Shown piece by piece: positions 53,004 to 60,680 of a stretch of DNA of 64,000 nucleotides. A program made the position numbers and the translations under genes. Source of the stretch: Paenibacillus sp. FSL R10-2782 (GTDB lineage Bacteria; Bacillota; Bacilli; Paenibacillales; Paenibacillaceae); assembly GCF_038592985.1 (NCBI RefSeq), contig NZ_CP151951.1, forward strand, positions 1,107,001-1,171,000, in the 5' to 3' direction. A model generated the notes under the pieces. That model did not search any database and was not told the DNA's origin. It saw only the letters and a list, made by a program, of their open reading frames with translations. Every line of letters begins with the position of its first letter. Within the stretch, counting starts at the first letter, position 1.

Positions 53004-53039
53004 AGTAGTTACTTGAGTAGCTACTTTAGTGACTACTAA
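53004..53039. repeat. Three 12-bp operator-like iterons between eamA and trmB genes
   Basis: AGTAGTTACTTG, AGTAGCTACTTT and AGTGACTACTAA begin exactly 12 bases apart (53004, 53016, 53028). The middle copy contains the perfect palindrome AGTAGCTACT; the flanking copies are near-palindromes. They lie just downstream of the predicted transcription start of the EamA gene, as a repressor site would. Confidence 0.7.
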
Positions 53040-53043
53040 TAAA

Positions 53044-53072
53044 AAGATAGTGGGTATATCGGTTTTTGTCAA
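53044..53072 (-). promoter_or_regulatory. Promoter of the EamA exporter gene
   Basis: On the minus strand a perfect TTGACA (53067-53072), a 17-base spacer and TATCTT (53044-53049). Transcription would start near 53037, inside the third iteron. Confidence 0.65.
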
Positions 53073-53120
53073 GGGGAAGTGTTATAGTAAGGTTGAACAT
53101 GAATTTGAGGAGAATGCGTC

Positions 53121-53966
53121 ATGAAACCAAATGTGTTAGAAATTCTGCGGGATCTGAATTTTACGGAATATGAAGCTAAAGCTTATGTGACCTTGTTGGA
53201 AAGCTCTCCACTTTCGGGATATGCCGTGTCATTGAATTCCGGCGTGCCAAGATCTAAAATTTATGAGGTATTATCAGGAATGGTTCATCGTGGGGACATA
53301 ATGGTAAGTCAAGATAATACACCGTTATATGTACCACTCCCGCCCCATGAATTGATTGCCCAGAGAAAACGCAAAGCAGAGCAAATTTTTAATGTAGCGC
53401 AAGAGACATTGGAGCAGTATACAGCATCGTCCCAAAACAGAGAGAATATTTGGAATATATCGGGTTATGAAGCCATTATAAGTCGCATACAAGAAGGAAT
53501 TAAGGGAGCCAAGCACCGTATCTTAATGGAAATTTGGAAAGAGGATGCCGAGGTATTCAGAGCTGCTTTAGAGCAAGTCGCCCGGGAAGGGGTTGAGATT
53601 TTCATTGTAGCTTACGGAGATCTTAACTTTGAATTCGCCACCATTTACCACCATGATATGAGTGAGGAGATTACGTCCGAAATTGGTGGACGATGGATTG
53701 TACTCAGCGTAGATGATCGGGAGGTTGTGGCTGGTATACTTTCACTCGGGGATGATAGCCGTGCTGCATGGACGATGCATCCGGGGCTTGTGATGCCGAT
53801 TACGGAAGTGATTATTCATGATGTTTATATTATGGAAATCATGTATGAGTTTCGTGAAGAGTTGGAAGCCAAATTCGGCCCTAATCTTATCCATCTTCGC
53901 AATAAATTCGCGATGGGTCCAAATGGCAAAGGATATTATGTCCCTTTACCTGAAAAGAAGGCTTAG
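53121..53966 (+). CDS. TrmB-family transcription regulator
   Basis: A 281-residue regulator: N-terminal winged helix (residues about 8-72; LNFTEYEAKAYVTLLESSPL, SGVPRSKIYEVLSGM), a coiled segment (about 85-105) and a TrmB C-terminal domain (about 110-260) with MEIWKEDAEVFRAALEQVAR. TrmB proteins usually bind sugars or other small molecules. GAGGAG precedes the ATG. It is divergent from the EamA exporter and probably represses it through the 12-bp iterons. Confidence 0.87.
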   Translation: MKPNVLEILRDLNFTEYEAKAYVTLLESSPLSGYAVSLNSGVPRSKIYEVLSGMVHRGDIMVSQDNTPLYVPLPPHELIAQRKRKAEQIFNVAQETLEQYTASSQNRENIWNISGYEAIISRIQEGIKGAKHRILMEIWKEDAEVFRAALEQVAREGVEIFIVAYGDLNFEFATIYHHDMSEEITSEIGGRWIVLSVDDREVVAGILSLGDDSRAAWTMHPGLVMPITEVIIHDVYIMEIMYEFREELEAKFGPNLIHLRNKFAMGPNGKGYYVPLPEKKA

Positions 53967-53996
53967 ACGAATATGCAATGGTCCAAATGCATAAAT

Positions 53997-54030
53997 AAAA
54001 GCTCATGGAGTGTGAATTCCATGAGCCTTT
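53997..54030. terminator. Bidirectional terminator
   Basis: GCTCATGGA (54001-54009) pairs with TCCATGAGC (54018-54026), with As before and Ts after, between convergent trmB and DUF1593-like genes. Confidence 0.85.
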
Positions 54031-54049
54031 TCATTGGACGTTCCGTCCG

Positions 54050-55675
54050 TTATTTTACAGTTACAATCACACGTTGGTAATGTTTTAGCTGATGCTTTCC
54101 ATTGTCTTGTACTTCTGCGATGATATGAATCGTATTTCCAGACTTGGCATCTGCGGGAACTGCAAAGCTTACCGTATTTGTATCGTTGCCTTGCAGGTCA
54201 ATCGTATTTAATTTCTCGCCCTTGGCGACTTCTCTATGAAGTCCAAGCTGCATGTTACCTATCAATTCAGGCTTCACTTCCGCGGGTTTTACTTTAGAAT
54301 CTTCATACGTATCGGCTTCAAAATATCTCCACCATTTATAGGTTAATTGATCGCCGTCCGGATCTGATCCTTCTGCATGCAGTGTTATTTTCTCACCGGG
54401 ACTAGCGGTTATATCTAATCCTTCTTTAATGCTTAAAGTTGGATTATGATTGGCATCTTTATAGTCGGATGCAATCGCCCAATCTGCACGAGCTGCAAAG
54501 TCATTTTGAATATCATCAAACCATCTCATCAGAGAATATTCCGCTTCAAATTTTTTCGTATACACATCATAGTCTAACACGGTATTTCTAAATAATTTAT
54601 CGTTAACCACACCGAAACGACCTCCCCAGCCACCATAGGTTGGGTTTTCCATACTCCGCAGACCGTTATCAATCAGATAGAAGAATGATGGAGAGTCTCC
54701 TTCAGAGATAAAATCATATTTATCATATTGTGGATTTTTCTTTAAATAAGCCTCACTGCCTCTTTGTTCTTCAGCCAATTCACCTGGGATCATTTTTCCA
54801 TCGCCCATCAAAGCGTACATATCGAGCAATTTGCCGTGACCATTTTGGATATTCTTGAAGTTCCAATCCCCGTGTAGCTTGCTGTTGACTTCTTCCGTGT
54901 GCATTTTCCAAGCGTATGCAAAATGCCAGAAGTTAGATTGATCATTGATAATTCTGATGTTCGGCCAATTTTTTGCAATGTACTTATTGTAGCTGTCATC
55001 CTGATCCAAAATGATATAAAGAACGAGCTTATCGCTCACCTTTTTTTGGATATCAGCCCATTGAGCTGCATTTTTGTATTCGTCCTCTATGGATTTTAAA
55101 GCTCTGGCTGTCGTATTTGTGCCACCCCAGGTTTGTACATATAAATCTCTTTTATCATCATCCAGGAAGAGATTTTTAAGGAAATTAGATCCTTCGGTTT
55201 CTTTGTCCATCTCACCTTTGTATGAAATATTGCCGATCTTGGTAACGCTTTTAATATATTCAGGCTTTGGATATCCTTCGGCTTGTTTAGTCAGATTAGG
55301 GTAAATTTCTCCATAAGCATCGATCATATCCGTTACCCATTGAGTTCCAGTCCATCTGAATGGCTTTATGCCTGCTTTTTCATCACCGGCATAATGGTAT
55401 ACGGAACTGGTCAGTACGATACCGGACAAGTCCATTTCATTGGAATAGAGGAGGAAGCGAATAACCGAATTCATATCATCGACTTCTCCATCGGTCGTAA
55501 TAACGGTTCTAGCCTTCGTCGCTTTAGCTTCTACTTTATTGTCCACTTGTTCTTTGGCCGGAGTAGCTTTTTCATCCTTTGCAACAGCAGGAGCTTTTCC
55601 GCCGCTGCAACCACTAATGATCAAAATACATATCATACCTAGTAGGAAAACGTTTAACCATTTTCTTTCTCTCAT
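54050..55675 (-). CDS. Lipoprotein with DUF1593/nucleoside-hydrolase-like domain
   Basis: A 541-residue exported lipoprotein: signal peptide with lipobox IISGC (Cys23), a linker, then a nucleoside-hydrolase-like fold starting VITTDGEVDDMNSVIRFLLY and a C-terminal Ig-like segment (about 435-541; ITLHAEGSDPDGDQLTYKWW). In this family the Asp-rich loop replaces DxDxxxDD and activity is mostly unproven; some members are found with plant polysaccharide systems. AGGAAGGGG lies before the ATG. An intrinsic terminator of the upstream aro gene lies in its 5' region, so it has its own promoter. Confidence 0.82.
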   Translation of the reverse strand: MRERKWLNVFLLGMICILIISGCSGGKAPAVAKDEKATPAKEQVDNKVEAKATKARTVITTDGEVDDMNSVIRFLLYSNEMDLSGIVLTSSVYHYAGDEKAGIKPFRWTGTQWVTDMIDAYGEIYPNLTKQAEGYPKPEYIKSVTKIGNISYKGEMDKETEGSNFLKNLFLDDDKRDLYVQTWGGTNTTARALKSIEDEYKNAAQWADIQKKVSDKLVLYIILDQDDSYNKYIAKNWPNIRIINDQSNFWHFAYAWKMHTEEVNSKLHGDWNFKNIQNGHGKLLDMYALMGDGKMIPGELAEEQRGSEAYLKKNPQYDKYDFISEGDSPSFFYLIDNGLRSMENPTYGGWGGRFGVVNDKLFRNTVLDYDVYTKKFEAEYSLMRWFDDIQNDFAARADWAIASDYKDANHNPTLSIKEGLDITASPGEKITLHAEGSDPDGDQLTYKWWRYFEADTYEDSKVKPAEVKPELIGNMQLGLHREVAKGEKLNTIDLQGNDTNTVSFAVPADAKSGNTIHIIAEVQDNGKHQLKHYQRVIVTVK

Positions 55676-55767
55676 TTCTTTTCCCCTTCCTGAACGTACA
55701 CATGATGTTTTTTAGGATTAAGACTATATATACATTGATGGTTTTATATCTAATTTTAGGTATAAAA

Positions 55768-55822
55768 AAAACCTAAATACATTATGCGCAAAAAGAAATT
55801 GAGCATACATGTATCTAGGTTT
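55768..55822 (-). terminator. Terminator after DAHP synthase gene
   Basis: On the minus strand AAACCTAGATACA (55810-55822) pairs with TGTATTTAGGTTT (55768-55780, one G-T pair) and eight Ts follow. Confidence 0.75.
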
Positions 55823-55888
55823 TGCCTGCATTATCAGTCACAATCCTGACTTAAATATTACATCATAATCCGAGAAAATGAAAGCGAT

Positions 55889-56974
55889 TTATTTCACTTT
55901 GAACAAACCGGATTCTTTTACTTCGGACAGGAAATTGTGGAATTCAGGAATATTCAGCTGTTGCTGGGCATCAGACAAAGCGACTGCCGGGTTCGGATGG
56001 ACTTCTACCATGATCCCGTCAGCTCCGGCAGCAAGTGCAGCCTTGGCGCAAGGGGCCAGGATGTCCTTACGTCCTGTGGAGTGGGTCACGTCGACCAGAA
56101 CAGGCAGATGACTTTCCTTTTTCAAAATCGGCACGGCGGAAATGTCCAGCGTGTTGCGAGTCCATTTCTCATACGTACGAATACCGCGTTCGATCAGCAT
56201 GACTTGCGTATTACCACGGGAAACGATGTATTCCGCAGCATGAAGGAATTCTTCCATTGTAGCAGCAAGTCCGCGTTTGAGCAGGATCGGAGTTCTTGTT
56301 TCGCCGGCAGCTTTAAGCAGCTCGAAGTTATGCATATTACGCGCACCAATTTGAATGATGTCGATGTATTGGATCGCTTCCTCCAAATGTCTTGGGTCGA
56401 CGATTTCACTGATGGTAGCCAGTCCCAGCTCATCACCTACGCGTTTGAGAATTTGCAGACCCTCAACGCCCAGTCCCTGGAAATCATATGGAGACGTACG
56501 TGGCTTGAACGCGCCACCACGAAGAATCGGAACGCCCGCCTCTTTCAGAGCTTCACCGACTTCACGAGTTTGCTGGTAGCTTTCCACCGAGCAGGGACCT
56601 GCAACCATAACGGAGGCTTTGCCACCAACAAGCGTGTCCTTAACCTTGATGACTGTGCTATCCGGCTGGTTTTTGCGGCTAACGATCAGATGCTTTTTGT
56701 GCTCTTCTTTTTGATAGTTCAGCGAAGCCTTGAAAATATTTTTGAACAGCTGGCGGATCGTAGCGTCGTCGAATGGTCCACGGTTCGCGGCGGTCAGCTT
56801 GTCCAGCATTTGTTGCTCGCGGACCGGATCAAAGTCAGGCACCCCTTGAGCTTCCTTTAATTTACCAAGTTGTCCGGCCAGTTCAGCACGCTGCGACAGC
56901 AGCTCCAGCAATTGCAGGTTGGTAGCATCGAGCTGTTCCCGCAGCAGCTCCAAAGAATTTTCATTTGTCGACAT
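55889..56974 (-). CDS. aroA: Bifunctional chorismate mutase / DAHP synthase
   Basis: A 361-residue fusion (B. subtilis AroA type): residues about 5-90 are an AroQ chorismate mutase ([20 protein letters not shown]), the rest a type I-beta DAHP synthase with [29 protein letters not shown] and [10 protein letters not shown]. It makes the first committed intermediate of aromatic amino acids, and the mutase domain gives feedback control. ATG 56974 has GAAAGGATG upstream. It is controlled by a T-box riboswitch. The name follows B. subtilis usage; elsewhere aroA means EPSP synthase. Confidence 0.95.
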   Translation of the reverse strand: MSTNENSLELLREQLDATNLQLLELLSQRAELAGQLGKLKEAQGVPDFDPVREQQMLDKLTAANRGPFDDATIRQLFKNIFKASLNYQKEEHKKHLIVSRKNQPDSTVIKVKDTLVGGKASVMVAGPCSVESYQQTREVGEALKEAGVPILRGGAFKPRTSPYDFQGLGVEGLQILKRVGDELGLATISEIVDPRHLEEAIQYIDIIQIGARNMHNFELLKAAGETRTPILLKRGLAATMEEFLHAAEYIVSRGNTQVMLIERGIRTYEKWTRNTLDISAVPILKKESHLPVLVDVTHSTGRKDILAPCAKAALAAGADGIMVEVHPNPAVALSDAQQQLNIPEFHNFLSEVKESGLFKVK

Positions 56975-57045
56975 ACATAACATCCTTTCCCGAATAAAAA
57001 TTGTTTTTTCTGTCAATCGATAGACCTTTTTTCAGAAAATAACAC

Positions 57046-57345
57046 AAAAAGGCACTCGCCGCAAGGGACGAATGCCGTGGTACCACCCTAATTACAGAAG
57101 TATACATACAAGTTGTCAACGTCATTCTAGCTGACAGTAGCAACTTCTGAGCTTGATGCCCGTAACGGGGGCTTCCGGAAACCTCTAATGCAGATAAGAA
57201 AATGAATCTTATGCTGGTTCAAGGCTCGACTCGGGAGTGAATTTCAACGCGGGATTTCGGTACGCTCTCAGCAATGCGTACCTTTCTGTGGAAATCCGGT
57301 AGACGTTTACTTGTCTCCGTCCATGTCTTTGTTCATGTGATTCAA
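57046..57345 (-). promoter_or_regulatory. T-box riboswitch, probable specifier UUC (Phe)
   Basis: The minus strand carries the conserved T-box AGGGTGGTACCACGG (57075-57089), followed by a terminator (GGCATTCGTCCC / GGCGAGTGCC, 57051-57076) with Ts. Upstream, CAGAAAGGTACGCATTGCTG and GAGAGCGTACC form the Stem I distal part, and the specifier loop reads GAAATTCACTCCCGAG, giving codon UUC at 57239-57241. Uncharged tRNA-Phe would prevent termination and turn on DAHP synthase. The specifier assignment is by alignment by eye; ATT (Ile) in a shifted reading is the alternative. Confidence 0.9.
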
Positions 57346-57357
57346 AGAGTTGTCCTT

Positions 57358-57386
57358 ATTTTAAACAAAGTAGGTGCAGAAGGCAA
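57358..57386 (-). promoter_or_regulatory. Promoter of the T-box leader
   Basis: On the minus strand TTGCCT (57381-57386), a 17-base spacer and TAAAAT (57358-57363). Confidence 0.6.
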
Positions 57387-57429
57387 GACCTGTTTGTCAG
57401 GTTCGGTTCTCGCCCAGCTTTGAATCGGT

Positions 57430-57435
57430 TATAAT
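57430..57435 (+). promoter_or_regulatory. -10 element of nitrilase-family gene
   Basis: A perfect TATAAT 56 bases before the gene; a weak TTCTCG lies 17 bases upstream. Confidence 0.45.
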
Positions 57436-57491
57436 GTGAACAGCAACGGGAATCCCTGCCATCTAAAAGACGTTATATACAAGGAGGAATT

Positions 57492-58352
57492 ATGAGCAAA
57501 ATCAGAGTATCGGCGGTTCAATACCATCTGCATACGATTGATTCGTTCGAGGAATTTGCCCTTCAATCGGAGCATTATATCAAAACAGCCGAGGAATTTG
57601 GTGCAGAATTTGTTCTGTTTCCCGAGTTTTTTACGACCCAGCTCATGTCGATCGGTGACGGTCAAGGCAAGGCGCTGACCATTAACGACCTGCCGGATTT
57701 TACAGATCGCTATCTTGAATTATTCACTTCATTCGCCCGCCGGACCGGGATGCATATCATCGGCGGTACCCATGTAGTGCAACGAAACGGACGTTTATAT
57801 AATACGGCACACCTGTTTTACCCGGACGGACGTGTAGTCACTCAGGACAAAATTCACATCACACCGACTGAGGTGCATGAATGGAATATGGCTCCCGGCG
57901 AGGGGCTAAGCGTGTTTGAGACATTCAAGGGTAAAATAGCGATGCTGACCTGCTATGATATTGAATTTCCCGAAATCGTACGCATGGCGAAGGCGAAGGG
58001 AGCAGATATCATTTTCTGTCCATCCTGTACGGATGATCGCCATGGCTTTTACCGGGTACGGTATACAAGCCACGCCAGAGCGGTTGAAAATCAGGTTTAT
58101 GTGGTTTTGACAGGCACGGTAGGCGCTTTGCCTACAGTTGATTTTATGCGGGCCAATTATGGACAGGCGGCAGTCATTACACCGAATGATATTCCATTTC
58201 CGCCACGCGGCATTATGGTAGAAGGCGAGTTGAACAACGATATGATCGTTACCGCCGATCTGGATTTGCAGCTATTGTATGATGTGCGCGAGCGCGGCTC
58301 AGTGACCACATGGCGTGACCGCCGTACGGATTTGTACACAGACTGGAGCTAA
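57492..58352 (+). CDS. Carbon-nitrogen hydrolase (nitrilase superfamily)
   Basis: A 286-residue amidase with the complete triad: Glu45 (LFPEFF), Lys120 (TQDKIHITP) and Cys154 (LTCYDIEFPE). The family cleaves amide or carbamoyl C-N bonds in the cytosol. AAGGAGG lies 6 bases before the ATG. The following two GNAT genes are closely spaced and probably co-transcribed (17 bases to the first). Substrate unknown; omega-amidase or N-carbamoyl hydrolase activities are possible. Confidence 0.9.
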   Translation: MSKIRVSAVQYHLHTIDSFEEFALQSEHYIKTAEEFGAEFVLFPEFFTTQLMSIGDGQGKALTINDLPDFTDRYLELFTSFARRTGMHIIGGTHVVQRNGRLYNTAHLFYPDGRVVTQDKIHITPTEVHEWNMAPGEGLSVFETFKGKIAMLTCYDIEFPEIVRMAKAKGADIIFCPSCTDDRHGFYRVRYTSHARAVENQVYVVLTGTVGALPTVDFMRANYGQAAVITPNDIPFPPRGIMVEGELNNDMIVTADLDLQLLYDVRERGSVTTWRDRRTDLYTDWS

Positions 58353-58368
58353 CGAAAGGAAGAGCGTC

Positions 58369-59040
58369 ATGTATCGCAAAGAATGGTTTGTCTTTGACGG
58401 AGATCGACCGTTGCGGGCGGTCATCCGTAATTATTCCATAGCCGATTATGAGGGGCTGCTGCGTATTCAGCAGGAGAGCTTTCCGCCGCCCTATCCGCAG
58501 GAGCTGCTGTGGAGCCGGGAGCAGATTGCAAGTCAGGTTGAGCATTTTGCAGATGGAGCGCTGTGTGTGGAAATTGAGGGGGAACTGGCGGGTTCGGTTA
58601 CCAGTCTGTTGATGCATTATGAGCCGGAGCATCCCCAACATACATGGGAGGAAGTCGCGGACGACGGTTATATTCGTACCCATCGTGAGGACGGTAACGC
58701 GCTGTATGTGATCGACTTGGCCGTTCGTCCCGCTTATCGTAGACTGGGGCTGGGCAAGTGGTTGATTTTTTCCTTATACCATCTTGTCATTCAACTTAAA
58801 CTGGATCGTTTGTTAGGCGCAGGACGCATGCCCGGTTATCAGCATCATGCCGACCAGTTAAGCGCAGAAGCATATGTAGATGCTGTGGTTTCCGGCGAGC
58901 TCAAAGACCCGGTGTTAACGTTCCTGCTTCGTTGCGGACGGGTGCCCGTTTGTATCATGCCTGATTATCTGGACGATGAACAATCGCGTAATTATGCGGC
59001 CTTGATGGAATGGCGAAATCCGTTTCATACCGATCACTGA
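58369..59040 (+). CDS. GNAT N-acetyltransferase
   Basis: A 223-residue GNAT fold: YSIADYEGLLRIQQESFPPP near the start, acetyl-CoA loop VRPAYRRLGLGKWL (R-x2-GxG) and a C-terminal acidic region. AAAGGAAGAG precedes ATG 58369. It lies 17 bases after the nitrilase-family gene. Paired nitrilase-GNAT proteins are found fused in some bacteria (nitrilase plus acetyltransferase), so the two products may act together. Confidence 0.87.
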   Translation: MYRKEWFVFDGDRPLRAVIRNYSIADYEGLLRIQQESFPPPYPQELLWSREQIASQVEHFADGALCVEIEGELAGSVTSLLMHYEPEHPQHTWEEVADDGYIRTHREDGNALYVIDLAVRPAYRRLGLGKWLIFSLYHLVIQLKLDRLLGAGRMPGYQHHADQLSAEAYVDAVVSGELKDPVLTFLLRCGRVPVCIMPDYLDDEQSRNYAALMEWRNPFHTDH

Positions 59041-59076
59041 ATCACTACATCACTACATAAAAAGGAGTATGCCCAT

Positions 59077-59748
59077 ATGGAATATCATCGTATTACCCAT
59101 ATAGAAGACCCGCTATTTGCGAGCATGCATCAGTTAATGCAGGAGGTATTCCCACCGGAGGAAGTGCTGGAGTATAGTCTGTGGAAAGAACCGTTGGAAG
59201 ACCCGGGCATCCGTGTCTTTGTCGCCGTACAGGATCAAAAGGTGGTCGGTGCAACCGAATATCGCTACTACGAGGATTTTAATGTAGCCATGACGGACTT
59301 TACGATCATTGGACAGCCAGGGCTCGGTATTGGTCGTTTCCTTTGGAAGCATCGTCAGGCTGATTTGCATTCGCTTGCTCAGGCCAGCGGACAGCGGTTG
59401 CAGGGGATGTTTGCGGAAATTTATGATCCTTATCGTGGCAATGATCATATCTTTGGCGGCGTCAAGCCGATGGACCCGTATGTACGGCGTGAGGTACTAT
59501 CTCATCTGGGCTACAAACGACTGGATCTGGACTATGTACATCCATCCTGGAATAACGATGGCGTCGCTGTAGAAGGGCTGAATTTGGGCTTTATGCCCGA
59601 GGATGACAGCGTAAACGAGGTGAGCGCAGCGTTAGTGGCTGCCTTCCTGCGCCGCTACTACACGGTGTTGTCGAATAAGCCTGCGGTATGGAATGAAATG
59701 GTCGAGGGGTTGGAAGCCCAATCAATGATCGCGCTGTTGCCCTTGTAA
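59077..59748 (+). CDS. GNAT-like acetyltransferase
   Basis: A 223-residue protein with GNAT features (VFVAVQDQKVVGATEYRYY; GLGIGRFLWKHRQADLH as a degenerate acetyl-CoA loop; QGMFAEIYDPYRG). Same length as the previous protein, probably a paralogue or functional partner. AAAGGAG lies 9 bases before the ATG. It ends in a strong terminator. Confidence 0.75.
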   Translation: MEYHRITHIEDPLFASMHQLMQEVFPPEEVLEYSLWKEPLEDPGIRVFVAVQDQKVVGATEYRYYEDFNVAMTDFTIIGQPGLGIGRFLWKHRQADLHSLAQASGQRLQGMFAEIYDPYRGNDHIFGGVKPMDPYVRREVLSHLGYKRLDLDYVHPSWNNDGVAVEGLNLGFMPEDDSVNEVSAALVAAFLRRYYTVLSNKPAVWNEMVEGLEAQSMIALLPL

Positions 59749-59762
59749 AAAATACGAATATA

Positions 59763-59831
59763 GAAAGGGTGCTCCGAGCAAGCCAGCCATTCATTCATCA
59801 TCTGTGTGGCTTGCGGAGGCACCCTTTTTAC
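59763..59831 (+). terminator. Intrinsic terminator of the nitrilase-GNAT operon
   Basis: A long stem (AAAGGGTGC..CCG.GCAAGCC with GGCTTGC..GAGGCACCCTTT) with a 20-base loop and a T run. Confidence 0.85.
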
Positions 59832-59850
59832 TTCCATAGGTGTTCCCTGA

Positions 59851-60036
59851 TCATGCCTGGTCCTTGAGTACGGGCTTTGCCGATGCAATGCCTCGCGGAA
59901 TGTTTTCGACAAGATGTTGCTCGGTATCATCTGTATTGGACTTGTCCGCAGACCTGCGGTCGTCCTCTTCCACAGGATTCAAGGCTTTGTAATGTTTATA
60001 TGCCATATCCGCCTGAGACATAGGATCTTTATACAT
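59851..60036 (-). CDS. Small acidic protein, unknown
   Basis: 61 residues (YKDPMSQADMAYKHYKALNP, then VEEDDRRSADKSNTDDTEQH). GAGGT lies 5 bases and AAAGGAG further upstream of the ATG. No family recognised; charged and probably unstructured. It is in tandem with the next small gene upstream (60073-60336) and may share its transcript. Confidence 0.6.
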   Translation of the reverse strand: MYKDPMSQADMAYKHYKALNPVEEDDRRSADKSNTDDTEQHLVENIPRGIASAKPVLKDQA

Positions 60037-60072
60037 AACGGACCTCAACTCCTTTTGGTTGTAGATAATTCA

Positions 60073-60336
60073 TTACCCTTTTGAAAGGCTCGGCAACCGT
60101 TCGTCATCATCATTCCCATCGGCGCCATTCAGTAAATCCGTGCCATGTACAAATTCCGCTGGAGCGGAAGGGTCAATAGGGCTGTCCGGGGAAAGATCAT
60201 CGGCATCAGGAATGTTTTCCAGTGGAGTATCCAGTCCGTCGGTCAGGTTCTCCCAATTCTTTTCTGCATTTTGCAGGGAAGGCTCACAATCGTTGTCATG
60301 AAGCTCATCATTTATATGATCTCGGTTTGCCATCAT
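60073..60336 (-). CDS. Small acidic protein, unknown
   Basis: 87 residues, strongly acidic, rich in Asp, Asn and Pro (LENIPDADDLSPDSPIDPSA), probably unstructured. AAAGGAGTTGGAGT precedes the ATG, nearly the same leader as its neighbour 59851-60036 (AAAGGAGTTGAGG). The shared leader and tandem order suggest a small operon. No family recognised. Confidence 0.6.
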   Translation of the reverse strand: MMANRDHINDELHDNDCEPSLQNAEKNWENLTDGLDTPLENIPDADDLSPDSPIDPSAPAEFVHGTDLLNGADGNDDDERLPSLSKG

Positions 60337-60680
60337 ACTCCAACTCCTTTGTTCGTTTATTGCTTATTCCGACCTTATCCAAACGGCAGAACGATTAAAC
60401 CTTGGGTTAGTGTGTCTGTACGAGGCTAAAATCATGCCAAATCGGGATGTTGCCATTCCCAATGAACGTTTTTTTCCGTAACTGCTGTGATATGATAAGA
60501 GGACAGGAAATGATCATAATCAATAAAATTTGACAAAAAATGAGTAAAAAGAACATGATATCCTTCTTATGAAGAAGGTATGAACATCATCGTATAGAAT
60601 AATATTATTCCAGGACGTTGAAAAATGATAAAACGCATACAATTTTGTGAATCCTACTATGTAACTTTGAGGTGCTTAAC
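60337..60680. promoter_or_regulatory. Intergenic region before 7TM kinase gene
   Basis: 344 bases without a gene. TTGACA lies at about 60530-60535 with CATGAT 18 bases later (weak promoter); TTTGACAA here differs from an inverted Spo0A box by one base. A hairpin CCTTCTT/AAGAAGG (60562-60578) follows. Nothing else is evident. Confidence 0.35.

Noticed and set aside
55937..56860. 307-residue open frame on the plus strand
   Set aside because: It is antisense to the certain DAHP synthase gene and has no protein-family pattern.
60528..60536. Spo0A box before the 7TM kinase gene
   Set aside because: One mismatch to a short 7-8 base motif in AT-rich DNA is not enough; it coincides with a -35.
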